From Octadecabacter arcticus 238 (GTDB lineage: Bacteria; Pseudomonadota; Alphaproteobacteria; Rhodobacterales; Rhodobacteraceae), in the NCBI RefSeq assembly GCF_000155735.2, contig NC_020908.1:3787001-3851000 (forward strand): a stretch of 64,000 nt of DNA, in the 5' to 3' direction. The position numbers and the translations under genes are program-made. Positions within the stretch are counted from its first letter, which is position 1. Every line of letters begins with the position of its first letter. Of this stretch, positions 34,280 through 42,790 are shown piece after piece. The notes below the pieces were generated by a model, which did no database searches, was not told where the DNA came from, and saw nothing but the letters and a program-made list of their open reading frames with translations.

Positions 34280-35482
34280 AAGGCTTATCCCTTTTAGTCC
34301 GGTTGCCCCACATGTTGACGCGGCGCAGAATCTTGCCCTTGTGGCTTTAGAGGCGGATCGGATCAGTTTGTAACGTCTGGTGGGTTTATAGGGCGTGGCT
34401 TTTGCCGTGAACGAGGCCCTTCAGGCGCGCTGTTCAACAAAATCACGATATGTCGCTGGCCCGAGACCAACACCGATCCCCAGCAGCGTGTCGAAGGCGC
34501 TTCGCATGTGTCGCCGTCGGTTCCAGCGGAACACGAATTCGTCGAGATAGCGTTGTAGATGGCACTTTCTGAGGCCGTGGAAGACGCCTTTTGCCCACGT
34601 TTTTAGGTTGGAGAACACGCGGTGGACCCAGTGGAGTATGTCGTGTGCCTTCTTGCCGCTGACGACCTTTGCCTCATGCGTGTTTGCAGGAGGATTTTCG
34701 TAACCGAGCCAGCCATCCGTGATGATGTGAGCGCCAGGCTCTACAGCCTGACCAATGAACCCGTGCAGCGTCTTTGACGCGCCGTCGGGAATGTGTTTCA
34801 TCCTGATACGGCGCGGATGTCCGTCACTTGATAACTCGACGGCACAGACGACAAACATCTTTCCAACCGGGCTCCGCCCACCCTTTGGCCGGTCCTCGGG
34901 ATCATGCCGGGACCGGAACGGCATCTCTGTTTCATCGATTTCGACAAGGTCTTTCAGGGGGTTGCGGTCAGGGTTGACCATCGACCGCCGCAGCTTTTGC
35001 AAGAGGAGGTCGCCGAGAAGCGCCATCGGTCCGAGCGACGATGGCGACCCGTCTTGTAGCTGCCAAGGCCAAGTTGCGCCTGAAGTTGCAGCGCTGACAT
35101 GCCGTTGGAATGGCTGGTGATGATGTGCGCGGCAAGAAACCAAATTCGCAACGGCAAATGGCTGCTGTGCATTACCGTGCCAGCCGTCACGGATGTCTGC
35201 CGTGCGCAACCGGCACATTCCCAAGTCGCGCGATTTCGCTTTAACGGCCAGCCCTTGCAGGTGCCACAGGAAGGACAGACGAAGCCCTCAGGCCAACGAT
35301 GTTCCACCAGATAATGCGAACACGCTTCCTCATCAGAAAACCTGGCGTCGAACGCGGGGCGGGACATGGGTTTGTCGTTTTTCCATCTGGCTGGCATGGG
35401 AAGAACAATACCAGAACATTCTAGATTGGCAAGCCGCTTCGCACTACATCAGGTGCCGCCGGAGCAAAGGGGATAAGCCTTT
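34280..35482 (-). mobile_element. IS1595-family element nested in ISL3 copy 2
   Basis: Ends AAGGCTTATCCCTTTTAGTC and, complemented, AAAGGCTTATCCCCTTTGCT bound 1203 bases. The 8-base duplication ACCTGCCC occurs at 34272-34279 and 35483-35490 and once in ISL3 copy 1. Confidence 0.92.
34421..35397 (-). pseudogene. IS1595-family transposase with frameshift
   Basis: The N-terminal part (35397 down to about 35065) has the zinc ribbon CPSCGTCKGWPLKRNRATWE..CAGC and the helix-turn-helix up to LQAQLGLGSYKT. The C-terminal part in another frame has the ISXO2-like DDE core: VEIDETEMPFRSR, HIITDGWLGYENP and HRVFSNLKTWAKGVFHGLR. The shift lies near 35020-35065, where an inverted repeat CGCCATCG/CGATGGCG adds bases not expected between SYKT and LLLQKLRR. 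A programmed frameshift is possible but not usual for this family. Confidence 0.82.
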
Positions 35483-35583
35483 ACCTGCCCTATGAAAAGT
35501 TGTCAGAAACCTAACATATCAATAGGTTACTTGATGGTCGGCATCTTTTCTTACTCAACAAAGCGGAGAAGAGCCGACAATTG

Positions 35584-36451
35584 CACCTCCGGCACGGATG
35601 TGACCGATTGTGCCGCTGTGGCCTATCTGCGCAACCGCACCGACACCTGCGCCACCGCCTTTGACGGTATTTGCAACGAAGCCTCTGGCGGCAGCGGCAC
35701 ATGTGAGCCGTTTTCGGACACCGCTGACTGCCTGGGCCGTTCGCGTCCAGCCGGTCTGGAAAACCATTTCTTTGGCCGCGACGACCGCTTCTTGGTCGAT
35801 GTTACACAATCACCTTGGCGCTCTATCGGCTCACTTACTTTGCAGGACGGCACCTGCACGGGGACGCTTGTGGGCCCGGCTCTGGTCCTGACGGCGGCGC
35901 ATTGTGTCACAGATACTGGCAATGAAACGCTCACACCTGTCAGCTTTTCAGCGGGTCTGTCGTTGGGCAATTCACAAGGCGACGCCAAGGTCATCGGCGC
36001 GGTCTTTGATCCCTCCTACTCTCCGGAAACCCAGCCTGCGGGCGGTGGCAATGGCCACGACTGGGCGCTGGTCGTTCTGGATCGTAACCTTGGGGATGAG
36101 GTCGGCTATCTTGAAGTCCACGAACTCACCGCTGCGAACCTGTCACAAATCGGACGCTCCGGTCTGCTGGTCAATCAGGCTGGCTATTCTTGGGACACGG
36201 GCGACAATATGTCGGGCAACCAAGGCTGCCGCATCGTGCAGGCGTTTGAAGACAATTCGATCCTGCACGAATGTGACACGGCCCAAGGCGACAGTGGATC
36301 ACCGTTCTTGCTTAACGTGGATGGTGAATGGAAAATCATCGCGGTCGACAGCCAATTCTTCAGTGCGGATGACGATAAAACTCCGTTTGCGCAGTCCAAC
36401 CTCGCAGTGGACAGCCGCGCGTTTGCCGCAGCCGTCGCGCAACAGCAATAA
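35584..36451 (+). pseudogene. trypsin-like protease, C-terminal fragment
   Basis: This is the 3' part of the protease gene broken at 31814. It holds the end of module four, a fifth cysteine-rich module (DTCATAFDGICNEASGGSGT) and the S1 protease domain. The catalytic His is in LTAAHCVTD, the Asp in HDWALVVLD and the Ser in TAQGDSGSPFLLN. An open frame from ISL3 sequence runs into it, but it lacks a signal peptide and would not be exported. Catalytic residues are all kept, so the disruption looks recent. Confidence 0.88.
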
Positions 36452-36486
36452 ATTGCGACGCCCCGTCTTTTGACGAGGGCTGCGCG

Positions 36487-36518
36487 ATAAGACCAGTTTA
36501 CCTTGACCATGGGGCCAG
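36487..36518 (-). promoter_or_regulatory. possible TauR boxes before tauR
   Basis: On the minus strand CTGGCCCCAT and CTGGTCTTAT are 22 bases apart, just upstream of the tauR start. They resemble the tpa and xsc boxes but the match and the spacing are poorer, so autoregulation is only suggested. Confidence 0.35.
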
Positions 36519-36531
36519 TTAGAACAGCCCC

Positions 36532-37995
36532 ATGGCTCTCCCCGTCGAAACCTTCTTTCTGCAACCGGATGCCAGTGGCACCCTGCAGACCCAAATTCGC
36601 CAATTGGTCGCAGAAGGCATCCTTGCGGGACGGTTCCGACCGGGTGAAAAGCTGCCGTCGTCGCGCAAACTGGCTGTGCACCTCGGCGTCAGCCGCATCA
36701 CTGTCACCCTCGCGTTTACCGAATTGCTGGCAGACGATTATATCGTGGCGCATGGTCGATCAGGCTATTTCGTGTCCGAAAACGCGCCCGAACCACCCGC
36801 GTTTCCCGCCACCAGCAGCGACCACAGCACCGTTGATTGGACCCGCGCCATCGGCCAGCGGTTCACCACAACGCAAGGCATGTCAAAACCCGCTGATTGG
36901 GCGACATTCCGGTATCCGTTCATCTACGGACAGGCCGACCCGACGTTGTTTGATTCCGCCAACTGGCGCCTTTGTGCCCTTGAGGCTTTGGGCCGCAAGG
37001 ATTTCGACGCGTTAACCGCAGACTATTTCGACAGCGACGATCCCAAACTGCTCGACTTTATTGCGCGCCAAACCCTGCCCCGTCGCGGCATCCTAGCGCA
37101 GCCGGATGAAATCCTGCTGACGATGGGGGCGCAAAATGCGCTTTGGCTGACGGCGCAGGTTTTGTTGACCCAGCGCCGCACCGCCGCGATCGAGGACCCC
37201 TGCTATCCCGCTTTGCGTGGCATTCTGGAACAATCGCGCTGCCATTTGCACGCGATCCCTGTCGATCAGGATGGCCTGCCGCCCGACGCGTTGCCGCCTG
37301 AAACAGATGTGGTTTTCACGACCCCCAGCCACCAATGCCCGACCGCCGCGACGATGCCGATGTCGCGCCGTCGCGCTTTGCTTGATAAAGCGGAACAAGA
37401 TGACTTTCTGATTGTCGAAGATGACTATGAATTTGAAATGTCGTTCCTGAAACCGCCATCCCCCGCGCTGAAGTCCCTCGATAAAAACGGCCGCGTGATC
37501 TATGTGGGCAGTTTCTCAAAATCGCTATTTCCCGGGCTGCGTCTGGGCTACCTCGTCGGCCCTGCACCTTTCATCCGCGAGGCCCGCGCCCTGCGCGCGT
37601 CCGTGCTGCGCCACCCCCCCGGCCACATCCAGCGCACCGTCACCTATTTCCTGTCACGCGGTCATTACGACGCCCTTGTTGGTCGGATGAGCCGCGCCTA
37701 CCATGATCGGCGCAAAACCATCGACACCGCACTTTCTGAACACGGTCTGACGGTTGCGGGGGCGGGCAGTTTTGGCGGATCAGCGTTGTGGATGCGCGCA
37801 CCCGAACATGTGGACACCCGCGTCCTTGCCCAGCGCCTTGCGGAAAAAAGTGTGCTGATCGAACCGGGGCACGCGTTTTTTAGCGGCCCCTCTGCGCCGA
37901 ACAATTTCTACCGCCTTGCCTATAGTTCGATCCCGACACCGCGGATCGCAGGCGGCGTCGAAATCCTAGCAAAAACACTCGCCGAGATAAACTAA
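36532..37995 (+). CDS. tauR: MocR-type GntR regulator of taurine catabolism (TauR)
   Basis: The 487-residue protein fuses a GntR winged helix (KLPSSRKLAVHLGVSRITVT) to an aminotransferase-like PLP domain with EDDYEFEM and the PLP lysine in GSFSKSLFPGLRLGY. TauR proteins of this type activate tpa and xsc when taurine is present. It sits directly upstream of xsc on the same strand with 174 bases between that hold the putative boxes. The assignment rests on the domain pair plus position; sequence alone would give only MocR. Confidence 0.88.
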   Translation: MALPVETFFLQPDASGTLQTQIRQLVAEGILAGRFRPGEKLPSSRKLAVHLGVSRITVTLAFTELLADDYIVAHGRSGYFVSENAPEPPAFPATSSDHSTVDWTRAIGQRFTTTQGMSKPADWATFRYPFIYGQADPTLFDSANWRLCALEALGRKDFDALTADYFDSDDPKLLDFIARQTLPRRGILAQPDEILLTMGAQNALWLTAQVLLTQRRTAAIEDPCYPALRGILEQSRCHLHAIPVDQDGLPPDALPPETDVVFTTPSHQCPTAATMPMSRRRALLDKAEQDDFLIVEDDYEFEMSFLKPPSPALKSLDKNGRVIYVGSFSKSLFPGLRLGYLVGPAPFIREARALRASVLRHPPGHIQRTVTYFLSRGHYDALVGRMSRAYHDRRKTIDTALSEHGLTVAGAGSFGGSALWMRAPEHVDTRVLAQRLAEKSVLIEPGHAFFSGPSAPNNFYRLAYSSIPTPRIAGGVEILAKTLAEIN

Positions 37996-38078
37996 CACCG
38001 CGCGCAGTGTGGCTGACTCTAGAACTGACTCGACAAAGTCAGCCCATAATGAGACGATAAGTCTTAATAATTGACTGG

Positions 38079-38111
38079 CTGGTCCTAAAATTGGGATCCA
38101 TCTGGACCTAA
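38079..38111 (+). promoter_or_regulatory. paired direct repeats upstream of xsc, probable TauR boxes
   Basis: CTGGTCCTAA (38079) and CTGGACCTAA (38102) are direct repeats with starts 23 bases apart, 59 bases upstream of the xsc start. The second matches exactly the CTGGACYTAA form I recall for R. capsulatus TauR. Confidence 0.75.
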
Positions 38112-38169
38112 CTCGCCCATCGCCAAAGCCATATGTTACACGCAAACTTGCACCGAAAGGGATTCCAAA

Positions 38170-39951
38170 ATGAAAATGACGACCGAAGAAGCCTTCGTAA
38201 AAACACTTCAGATGCACGGCATCGACAACGCATTTGGGATTATCGGCTCTGCCATGATGCCAATCTCGGACATTTTCCCTGATGCGGGCATCAAATTCTG
38301 GGACTGTGCGCACGAAACAACTGGCGGCATGATGGCCGACGGGTTCACCCGCGCCACTGGCAAAATGTCGATGATGATCGCGCAGAACGGTCCTGGCATC
38401 ACCAACTTTGTCACCGCCGTGAAGACCGCGTACTGGAACCACACACCGGTGCTGCTGGTCACACCGCAAGCGGCCAACAAAACCATCGGTCAGGGTGGTT
38501 TTCAGGAAATGGAACAGATGAACCTGTTCAAAGACTGTGTTGCCTACCAAGAAGAAGTGCGCGACCCATCGCGCATCGCCGAGACGTTGAACCGTGTCAT
38601 CATGCAGGCGAAACGTGCGTCTGCCCCCGCACAGATCAACGTGCCACGCGATTTCTGGACACAGGTCATCGACATCGACCTGCCAGTGATTGTCGACTTT
38701 GAATTGCCACAGGGCGGCGAGGATGCCGTGTCCAAGGCCGCTGAGTTGTTGTCCTCCGCCAAGTTCCCCGTCATCCTGAACGGTGCTGGTGCAATCCTGT
38801 CCGCAGGCGGCATCGAAGCCTCGCGTATCTTGGCAGAAACCCTCGACGCGCCTGTTTGTGTTGGCTACCAGCACAACGACGCGTTCCCGGGCAACCACCC
38901 GCTGTTTGCTGGCCCATTGGGCTACAACGGTTCCAAGGCCGGCATGGAATTGATTTCCAAGGCTGATGTTGTTCTCGCGCTTGGCACACGCCTCAACCCG
39001 TTTTCTACTCTGCCGGGTTACGGCATTGATTACTGGCCAACAGACGCCAAGATCATTCAGGTCGACATCAACCCTGACCGCATCGGCCTGACCAAAAAGG
39101 TCACTGTCGGTATCGTCGGTGACAGCGCCAAAGTGGCAACTGCGATCTCTGCTAAATTAACAGACACCGCAGGCGACGCGGGCCGCAAGGACCGCAAGGC
39201 AATGATCGCACAGACAAAATCCGCATGGGCGCAGGAACTGACGTCGATGACCGAAGAGCAGGACGATCCGGGCACTGACTGGAACCAGCGTGCCCGCAAA
39301 GCCAAACCTGACTGGATGGCACCGCGTATGGCATGGCGTGCAATTCAGGCCGCTTTGCCTGTTGAGGCGATCATCTCAAGCGATATTGGCAACAACTGCG
39401 CCATCGGCAACGCCTACCCGTCGTTCAACGAGAGCCGCAAGTACCTCGCCCCCGGTCTGTTCGGCCCCTGTGGCTACGGTCTGCCGTCCATCGTTGGCGC
39501 GAAAATCGGCCGCCCAGACGTTCCGGTTGTCGGCTTTGCTGGCGACGGCGCGTTCGGCATCTCGGTCAACGAGCTGACTGCGATTGGTCGCGGCGACTGG
39601 CCTGCAATCACCCAAATCGTGTTCCGCAACTACCAGTGGGGCGCAGAAAAGCGCAATTCAACGCTGTGGTTTGACGACAATTTTGTCGGCACCGAGCTGG
39701 ACGAAGATGTGTCCTATGCTGGCATCGCCAACGCCTGTGGTCTCAAAGGCGTCGTTGCACGCACACAGGACGAACTGACAGCGGCACTGGCCCAAGCGAT
39801 CAAGGACCAGATGGAAAACGGCATCACCACGCTGATCGAGGCGATGATCAACCAAGAACTTGGCGATCCATTCCGTCGCGACGCCATGAAGAAGCCTGTT
39901 GAAGTGGCCGGTATTTCTAAAGACGACATGCGTCAGCAAACAATGGCTTAA
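38170..39951 (+). CDS. xsc: sulfoacetaldehyde acetyltransferase
   Basis: Xsc is a thiamine diphosphate enzyme that splits sulfoacetaldehyde with phosphate into acetyl phosphate and sulfite. The 593-residue protein has the Glu-containing N-terminal CAHETTGGMMADGFTRAT, the Xsc-type SMMIAQNGPGITNFVTAVK, and the ThDP/Mg site GFAGDGAFGISVNELTAI with NYQWGAEKRN. It follows tauR and is first in the xsc-pta-ackA-tauE-soe series. AAAGGG precedes the ATG. Confidence 0.96.
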   Translation: MKMTTEEAFVKTLQMHGIDNAFGIIGSAMMPISDIFPDAGIKFWDCAHETTGGMMADGFTRATGKMSMMIAQNGPGITNFVTAVKTAYWNHTPVLLVTPQAANKTIGQGGFQEMEQMNLFKDCVAYQEEVRDPSRIAETLNRVIMQAKRASAPAQINVPRDFWTQVIDIDLPVIVDFELPQGGEDAVSKAAELLSSAKFPVILNGAGAILSAGGIEASRILAETLDAPVCVGYQHNDAFPGNHPLFAGPLGYNGSKAGMELISKADVVLALGTRLNPFSTLPGYGIDYWPTDAKIIQVDINPDRIGLTKKVTVGIVGDSAKVATAISAKLTDTAGDAGRKDRKAMIAQTKSAWAQELTSMTEEQDDPGTDWNQRARKAKPDWMAPRMAWRAIQAALPVEAIISSDIGNNCAIGNAYPSFNESRKYLAPGLFGPCGYGLPSIVGAKIGRPDVPVVGFAGDGAFGISVNELTAIGRGDWPAITQIVFRNYQWGAEKRNSTLWFDDNFVGTELDEDVSYAGIANACGLKGVVARTQDELTAALAQAIKDQMENGITTLIEAMINQELGDPFRRDAMKKPVEVAGISKDDMRQQTMA

Positions 39952-39970
39952 TAGCCCTTGCAAGATTGTG

Positions 39971-39996
39971 CCGAGGCGGGGGAAACTCCGCCTCGG
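39971..39996 (+). promoter_or_regulatory. intercistronic hairpin between xsc and pta
   Basis: CCGAGGCGG and CCGCCTCGG form a nine-base-pair stem with an eight-base loop. There is no real T run, so it may stabilise the xsc message or partly terminate before pta. Confidence 0.6.
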
Positions 39997-40024
39997 TTCT
40001 CCAATTCCGAAAGGCCTCGTTTCA

Positions 40025-40951
40025 ATGTCATCCTTCCTGTCTGACGCCGTGGCCGACGCCCCCGCACTTCTCATCCGTCAAGCGCAGGACGCGCCCACCC
40101 CGCGTGTGGCGATTGCCCGCGCCGGCGCGCCATTGCCGATGCTCGCCGCGATGGAAGCCACGCAGGCCAACATGATGGTGCCGCTGTTCACCGGCGAACG
40201 CGATATGATCCAAGCCGAAGCTGACAAGCTGGGTTGGGACATTTCCCCATACGAGATCATCAACACGACCGGCGAAATCGAAGCAGGCAACGCCGCCGCT
40301 ATGGCCTGCGGAGAGGGGCGCGCTGACGTCTTGATGAAAGGCCAGTTGCACACCGACGTATTCATGCGCGCCGCCGTATCGCGCGATGCCGGCCTACGTA
40401 CCGGCAAACGCTTCGTGCATATTTTCCATATCACCACACCGGATGGGTCGGGGTCGATCACAATCAGCGACGCGGCGGTCAACGTGCACCCCAACATCGA
40501 CACCCGCAAAGACGCAACGCGCGAAGTCGTCGATCTATTGCACAAAATTGGCAACCCGCGCCCCAAGGTCGCATTCTTGTCTGCCACGGAATCCCCGATT
40601 GAGGCTGTCCCGTCATCAACGGAAGGCCGAGAGCTGCGTGACTGGGCGATTGAAAACATCCGCGACGCCGATTTTTCCGGCCCGCTGGCGTTCGATCTGA
40701 TCATGTCACCCAAAGCCGTGCAGGACAAAAAGCTGACAGGCGACCCGGTCGCGGGCCAAGCCGACGCTATCATCGTGCCCGATATCGTTTCGGGCAACGC
40801 GCTGTTTAAATCCTTCGTCTATCTGTCGGGCGGCTGCGCAGGCGGCATCGTCATGGGCGCCAAGGTTCCAATTCTGCTGACATCGCGCGCGGACCCCGCA
40901 GCGGCACGTCTGTCGTCCATCGCGCTTGGCGCAATCGTGGCGGCTGGCTGA
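40025..40951 (+). CDS. pta: phosphate acetyltransferase
   Basis: The 308-residue enzyme converts acetyl phosphate and CoA into acetyl-CoA. It has the Pta/Ptb fold signatures GRADVLMKGQLHTDVFMRA, ISDAAVNVHPNIDTR and the C-terminal KSFVYLSGGCAGGIVMGAKV. The short form without the regulatory N-terminus is the one found beside xsc in many bacteria. The start at 40025 (MSSFLSDAVAD) is preferred over upstream ATGs that would enter the hairpin. Its stop overlaps the ackA start by one base. Confidence 0.93.
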   Translation: MSSFLSDAVADAPALLIRQAQDAPTPRVAIARAGAPLPMLAAMEATQANMMVPLFTGERDMIQAEADKLGWDISPYEIINTTGEIEAGNAAAMACGEGRADVLMKGQLHTDVFMRAAVSRDAGLRTGKRFVHIFHITTPDGSGSITISDAAVNVHPNIDTRKDATREVVDLLHKIGNPRPKVAFLSATESPIEAVPSSTEGRELRDWAIENIRDADFSGPLAFDLIMSPKAVQDKKLTGDPVAGQADAIIVPDIVSGNALFKSFVYLSGGCAGGIVMGAKVPILLTSRADPAAARLSSIALGAIVAAG

Positions 40952-42012
40952 TGATCCTTGTCGTCAACGCAGGCTCTAGCTCAATCAAGGTGGCGCTGTT
41001 TCAGCCCGATCTGACCGAAGTCATGGCTGGTCAGGTCAGCGGGATCGGCGGTCCACTTGCCCACATCACGCTTGGTACACACGACAAAGACATCGCCGCA
41101 CCCGATCACGATGCAGCGCTGAGCGCGATCCTTGGGTCACTCAGCGCGCAGGGCATCACCGCCGACACCCTCACAGCCGCTGCGCACCGCGTTGTTCATG
41201 GCGGCACATCGCTGGTGCAGCCGTGTCGCATCACCGATGATGTGATTGCGGGCATCGAGGCGGCGACGCCATTGGCGCCACTGCACAACCCCAACAACCT
41301 CGCGGGCATTCGTGCGCTGCAGAAACTGGCCCCTGACCTGCCGCAATACGCGAGCTTCGGAACCGCGTTTCACGCGACAAATCCACCTGTCGCCACAGCC
41401 TATGCGATCCCGAAAAAAGACCGCGACATGGGCATCCGACGCTACGGCTTCCACGGATTGTCGTATGCGTGGATCGTCACCCAATTTGAGGATCGCTTGC
41501 CTGATCGCCTTTTGGCGTTCCACCTCGGGTCCGGCGCGTCGCTTTGTGCGATCCACAAAGGAAAATCCGTCGCAACGTCGATGGGCTATTCGCCGCTGGA
41601 CGGGCTGACGATGGGCACGCGGTCCGGTGCGATTGATGGCATGGCGGTGTTACGCATGGCTGAGATTCACGGCGCGGCTGAGGCATCGCGGCTCCTAAAC
41701 AAGGACTCTGGCCTCAAGGGTCTTGGCGGTGCCACCGATATGCGCCTTCTGCTCGCCGCTGATACCGATCAAGCCAACTTTGCTGTCGATCATTTCTGCT
41801 ACTGGGCCGCGCGGCATGCGGGCAGCGCCGTCGTTGCCATGGGCGGCCTTGACGCTGTCGCATTTACAGGTGGCATCGGTCAGAATTCCGCCGACATCCG
41901 CAACCGAATCATGGCGCACCTCGCGTTTCTTGGTGACGTACCTGTGCATGTGATCAACGCCGACGAAGAACGCCAGATCGCGCTGGACGCCACATCGATT
42001 GCGTCCGCATAG
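40951..42012 (+). CDS. ackA: acetate kinase
   Basis: The 353-residue acetate kinase has the N-terminal VVNAGSSSIKVALF, the catalytic Arg region RRYGFHGLSYAWI, AFHLGSGASLCAIHKG and GFTGGIGQ-like VAFTGGIGQNSADIR. It is shorter than the E. coli enzyme (400). With Xsc it gives a direct route from acetyl phosphate to acetate and ATP, so acetyl phosphate can feed growth (Pta) or energy (AckA). It overlaps pta by one base and the exporter gene by one base. Confidence 0.93.
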   Translation: MILVVNAGSSSIKVALFQPDLTEVMAGQVSGIGGPLAHITLGTHDKDIAAPDHDAALSAILGSLSAQGITADTLTAAAHRVVHGGTSLVQPCRITDDVIAGIEAATPLAPLHNPNNLAGIRALQKLAPDLPQYASFGTAFHATNPPVATAYAIPKKDRDMGIRRYGFHGLSYAWIVTQFEDRLPDRLLAFHLGSGASLCAIHKGKSVATSMGYSPLDGLTMGTRSGAIDGMAVLRMAEIHGAAEASRLLNKDSGLKGLGGATDMRLLLAADTDQANFAVDHFCYWAARHAGSAVVAMGGLDAVAFTGGIGQNSADIRNRIMAHLAFLGDVPVHVINADEERQIALDATSIASA

Positions 42013-42773
42013 TGGATTGGATCCTGCAAGCCACCGCGCTGACGCAAAGCGAATTCCTGATCCTGATCGGGCTGGCAATCCTTGCGGGGATCGTGCGTGG
42101 ATTTTCGGGCTTTGCATTGTCGGCCATGGTTATGGCGACGGCCGTGATTATCCTGCCGCCAATCGAGCTGCTCCCGATGCTGTGGTGGCTGGAAATGTCC
42201 GCTTCGATCCTAATGCTCAAGAACGGTTGGGACGGCGCGGATAAAACCATGACCTACGCGCTTGTTATCGGTGCCACTATCGGCTGGCCCATCGGGTTGG
42301 CGCTGACTATCGCCATATCTGTCGCAGCGTCGAAAACCATCGCCCTCGCGGTGATCGGGCTTCTTGCGATCACGCTGCTCGCCAAAATCCGCATGCCGTT
42401 TCTGGCCACGAAACCCGGTCTTTACGGGTCCGGCGTCCTGTCCGGCATGGTGTCCGGTGTGGCGGGGGTCGGTGGCATGGTCGTTGCAGTTTACGTCTTG
42501 GCAGCTGACGCGCCCGCCAAAGTCATGCGCGCGTCGCTGGTGCTTTATCTGTTCCTAAGCGCTGGCATATCTATGGTCGTGCTCACGGTCTTTGGCGTTA
42601 TGGACATGTCCGGCATTGCGCGCGGCCTTTTCTTCGCGATTCCAACGATGTTCGGTGTCTTCCTTGGACAACAGCTGTTTACCGAACGATTAGCACCGTA
42701 TTATCGCCCATTTTGCCTTATCCTTTTGATCGGCCTTGCTATGCTAGGCTTGATCCGCACCCAATTCGCCTGA
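42012..42773 (+). CDS. tauE: TauE/SafE-family exporter, probable sulfite exporter
   Basis: The 253-residue protein has about eight hydrophobic helices with the TauE glycine motifs GIVRGFSGFALSAMVMAT and GMVSGVAGVGGMVVAVY repeated in the two halves. It uses a GTG start that overlaps the ackA TAG. Position between the sulfite-forming Xsc genes and the sulfite-oxidising soe genes suggests that it exports excess sulfite; the ion has to be inferred. Confidence 0.85.
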   Translation: MDWILQATALTQSEFLILIGLAILAGIVRGFSGFALSAMVMATAVIILPPIELLPMLWWLEMSASILMLKNGWDGADKTMTYALVIGATIGWPIGLALTIAISVAASKTIALAVIGLLAITLLAKIRMPFLATKPGLYGSGVLSGMVSGVAGVGGMVVAVYVLAADAPAKVMRASLVLYLFLSAGISMVVLTVFGVMDMSGIARGLFFAIPTMFGVFLGQQLFTERLAPYYRPFCLILLIGLAMLGLIRTQFA

Positions 42774-42790
42774 ACTGAAAGGTCACCCAG

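Larger units (their letters stand above)
31815..35575. mobile_element. ISL3-family element, copy 2, carrying IS630 and IS1595
   Basis: Ends GGCTCTTCTCCGCTTTGTTG and its complement flank 3761 bases. The 8-base duplication GACAATTG (31807-31814 and 35576-35583) marks insertion into the protease gene. Removing IS630 (1192+2) and IS1595 (1203+8) leaves 1356 bases. Confidence 0.95.

Noticed and set aside
14956..35575. A 20-kb composite transposon bounded by the two ISL3 copies
   Set aside because: Each ISL3 copy has its own 8-base duplication (TAAAGTGT and GACAATTG), so they inserted independently. The segment between holds essential ribosomal genes and is not a mobile unit.
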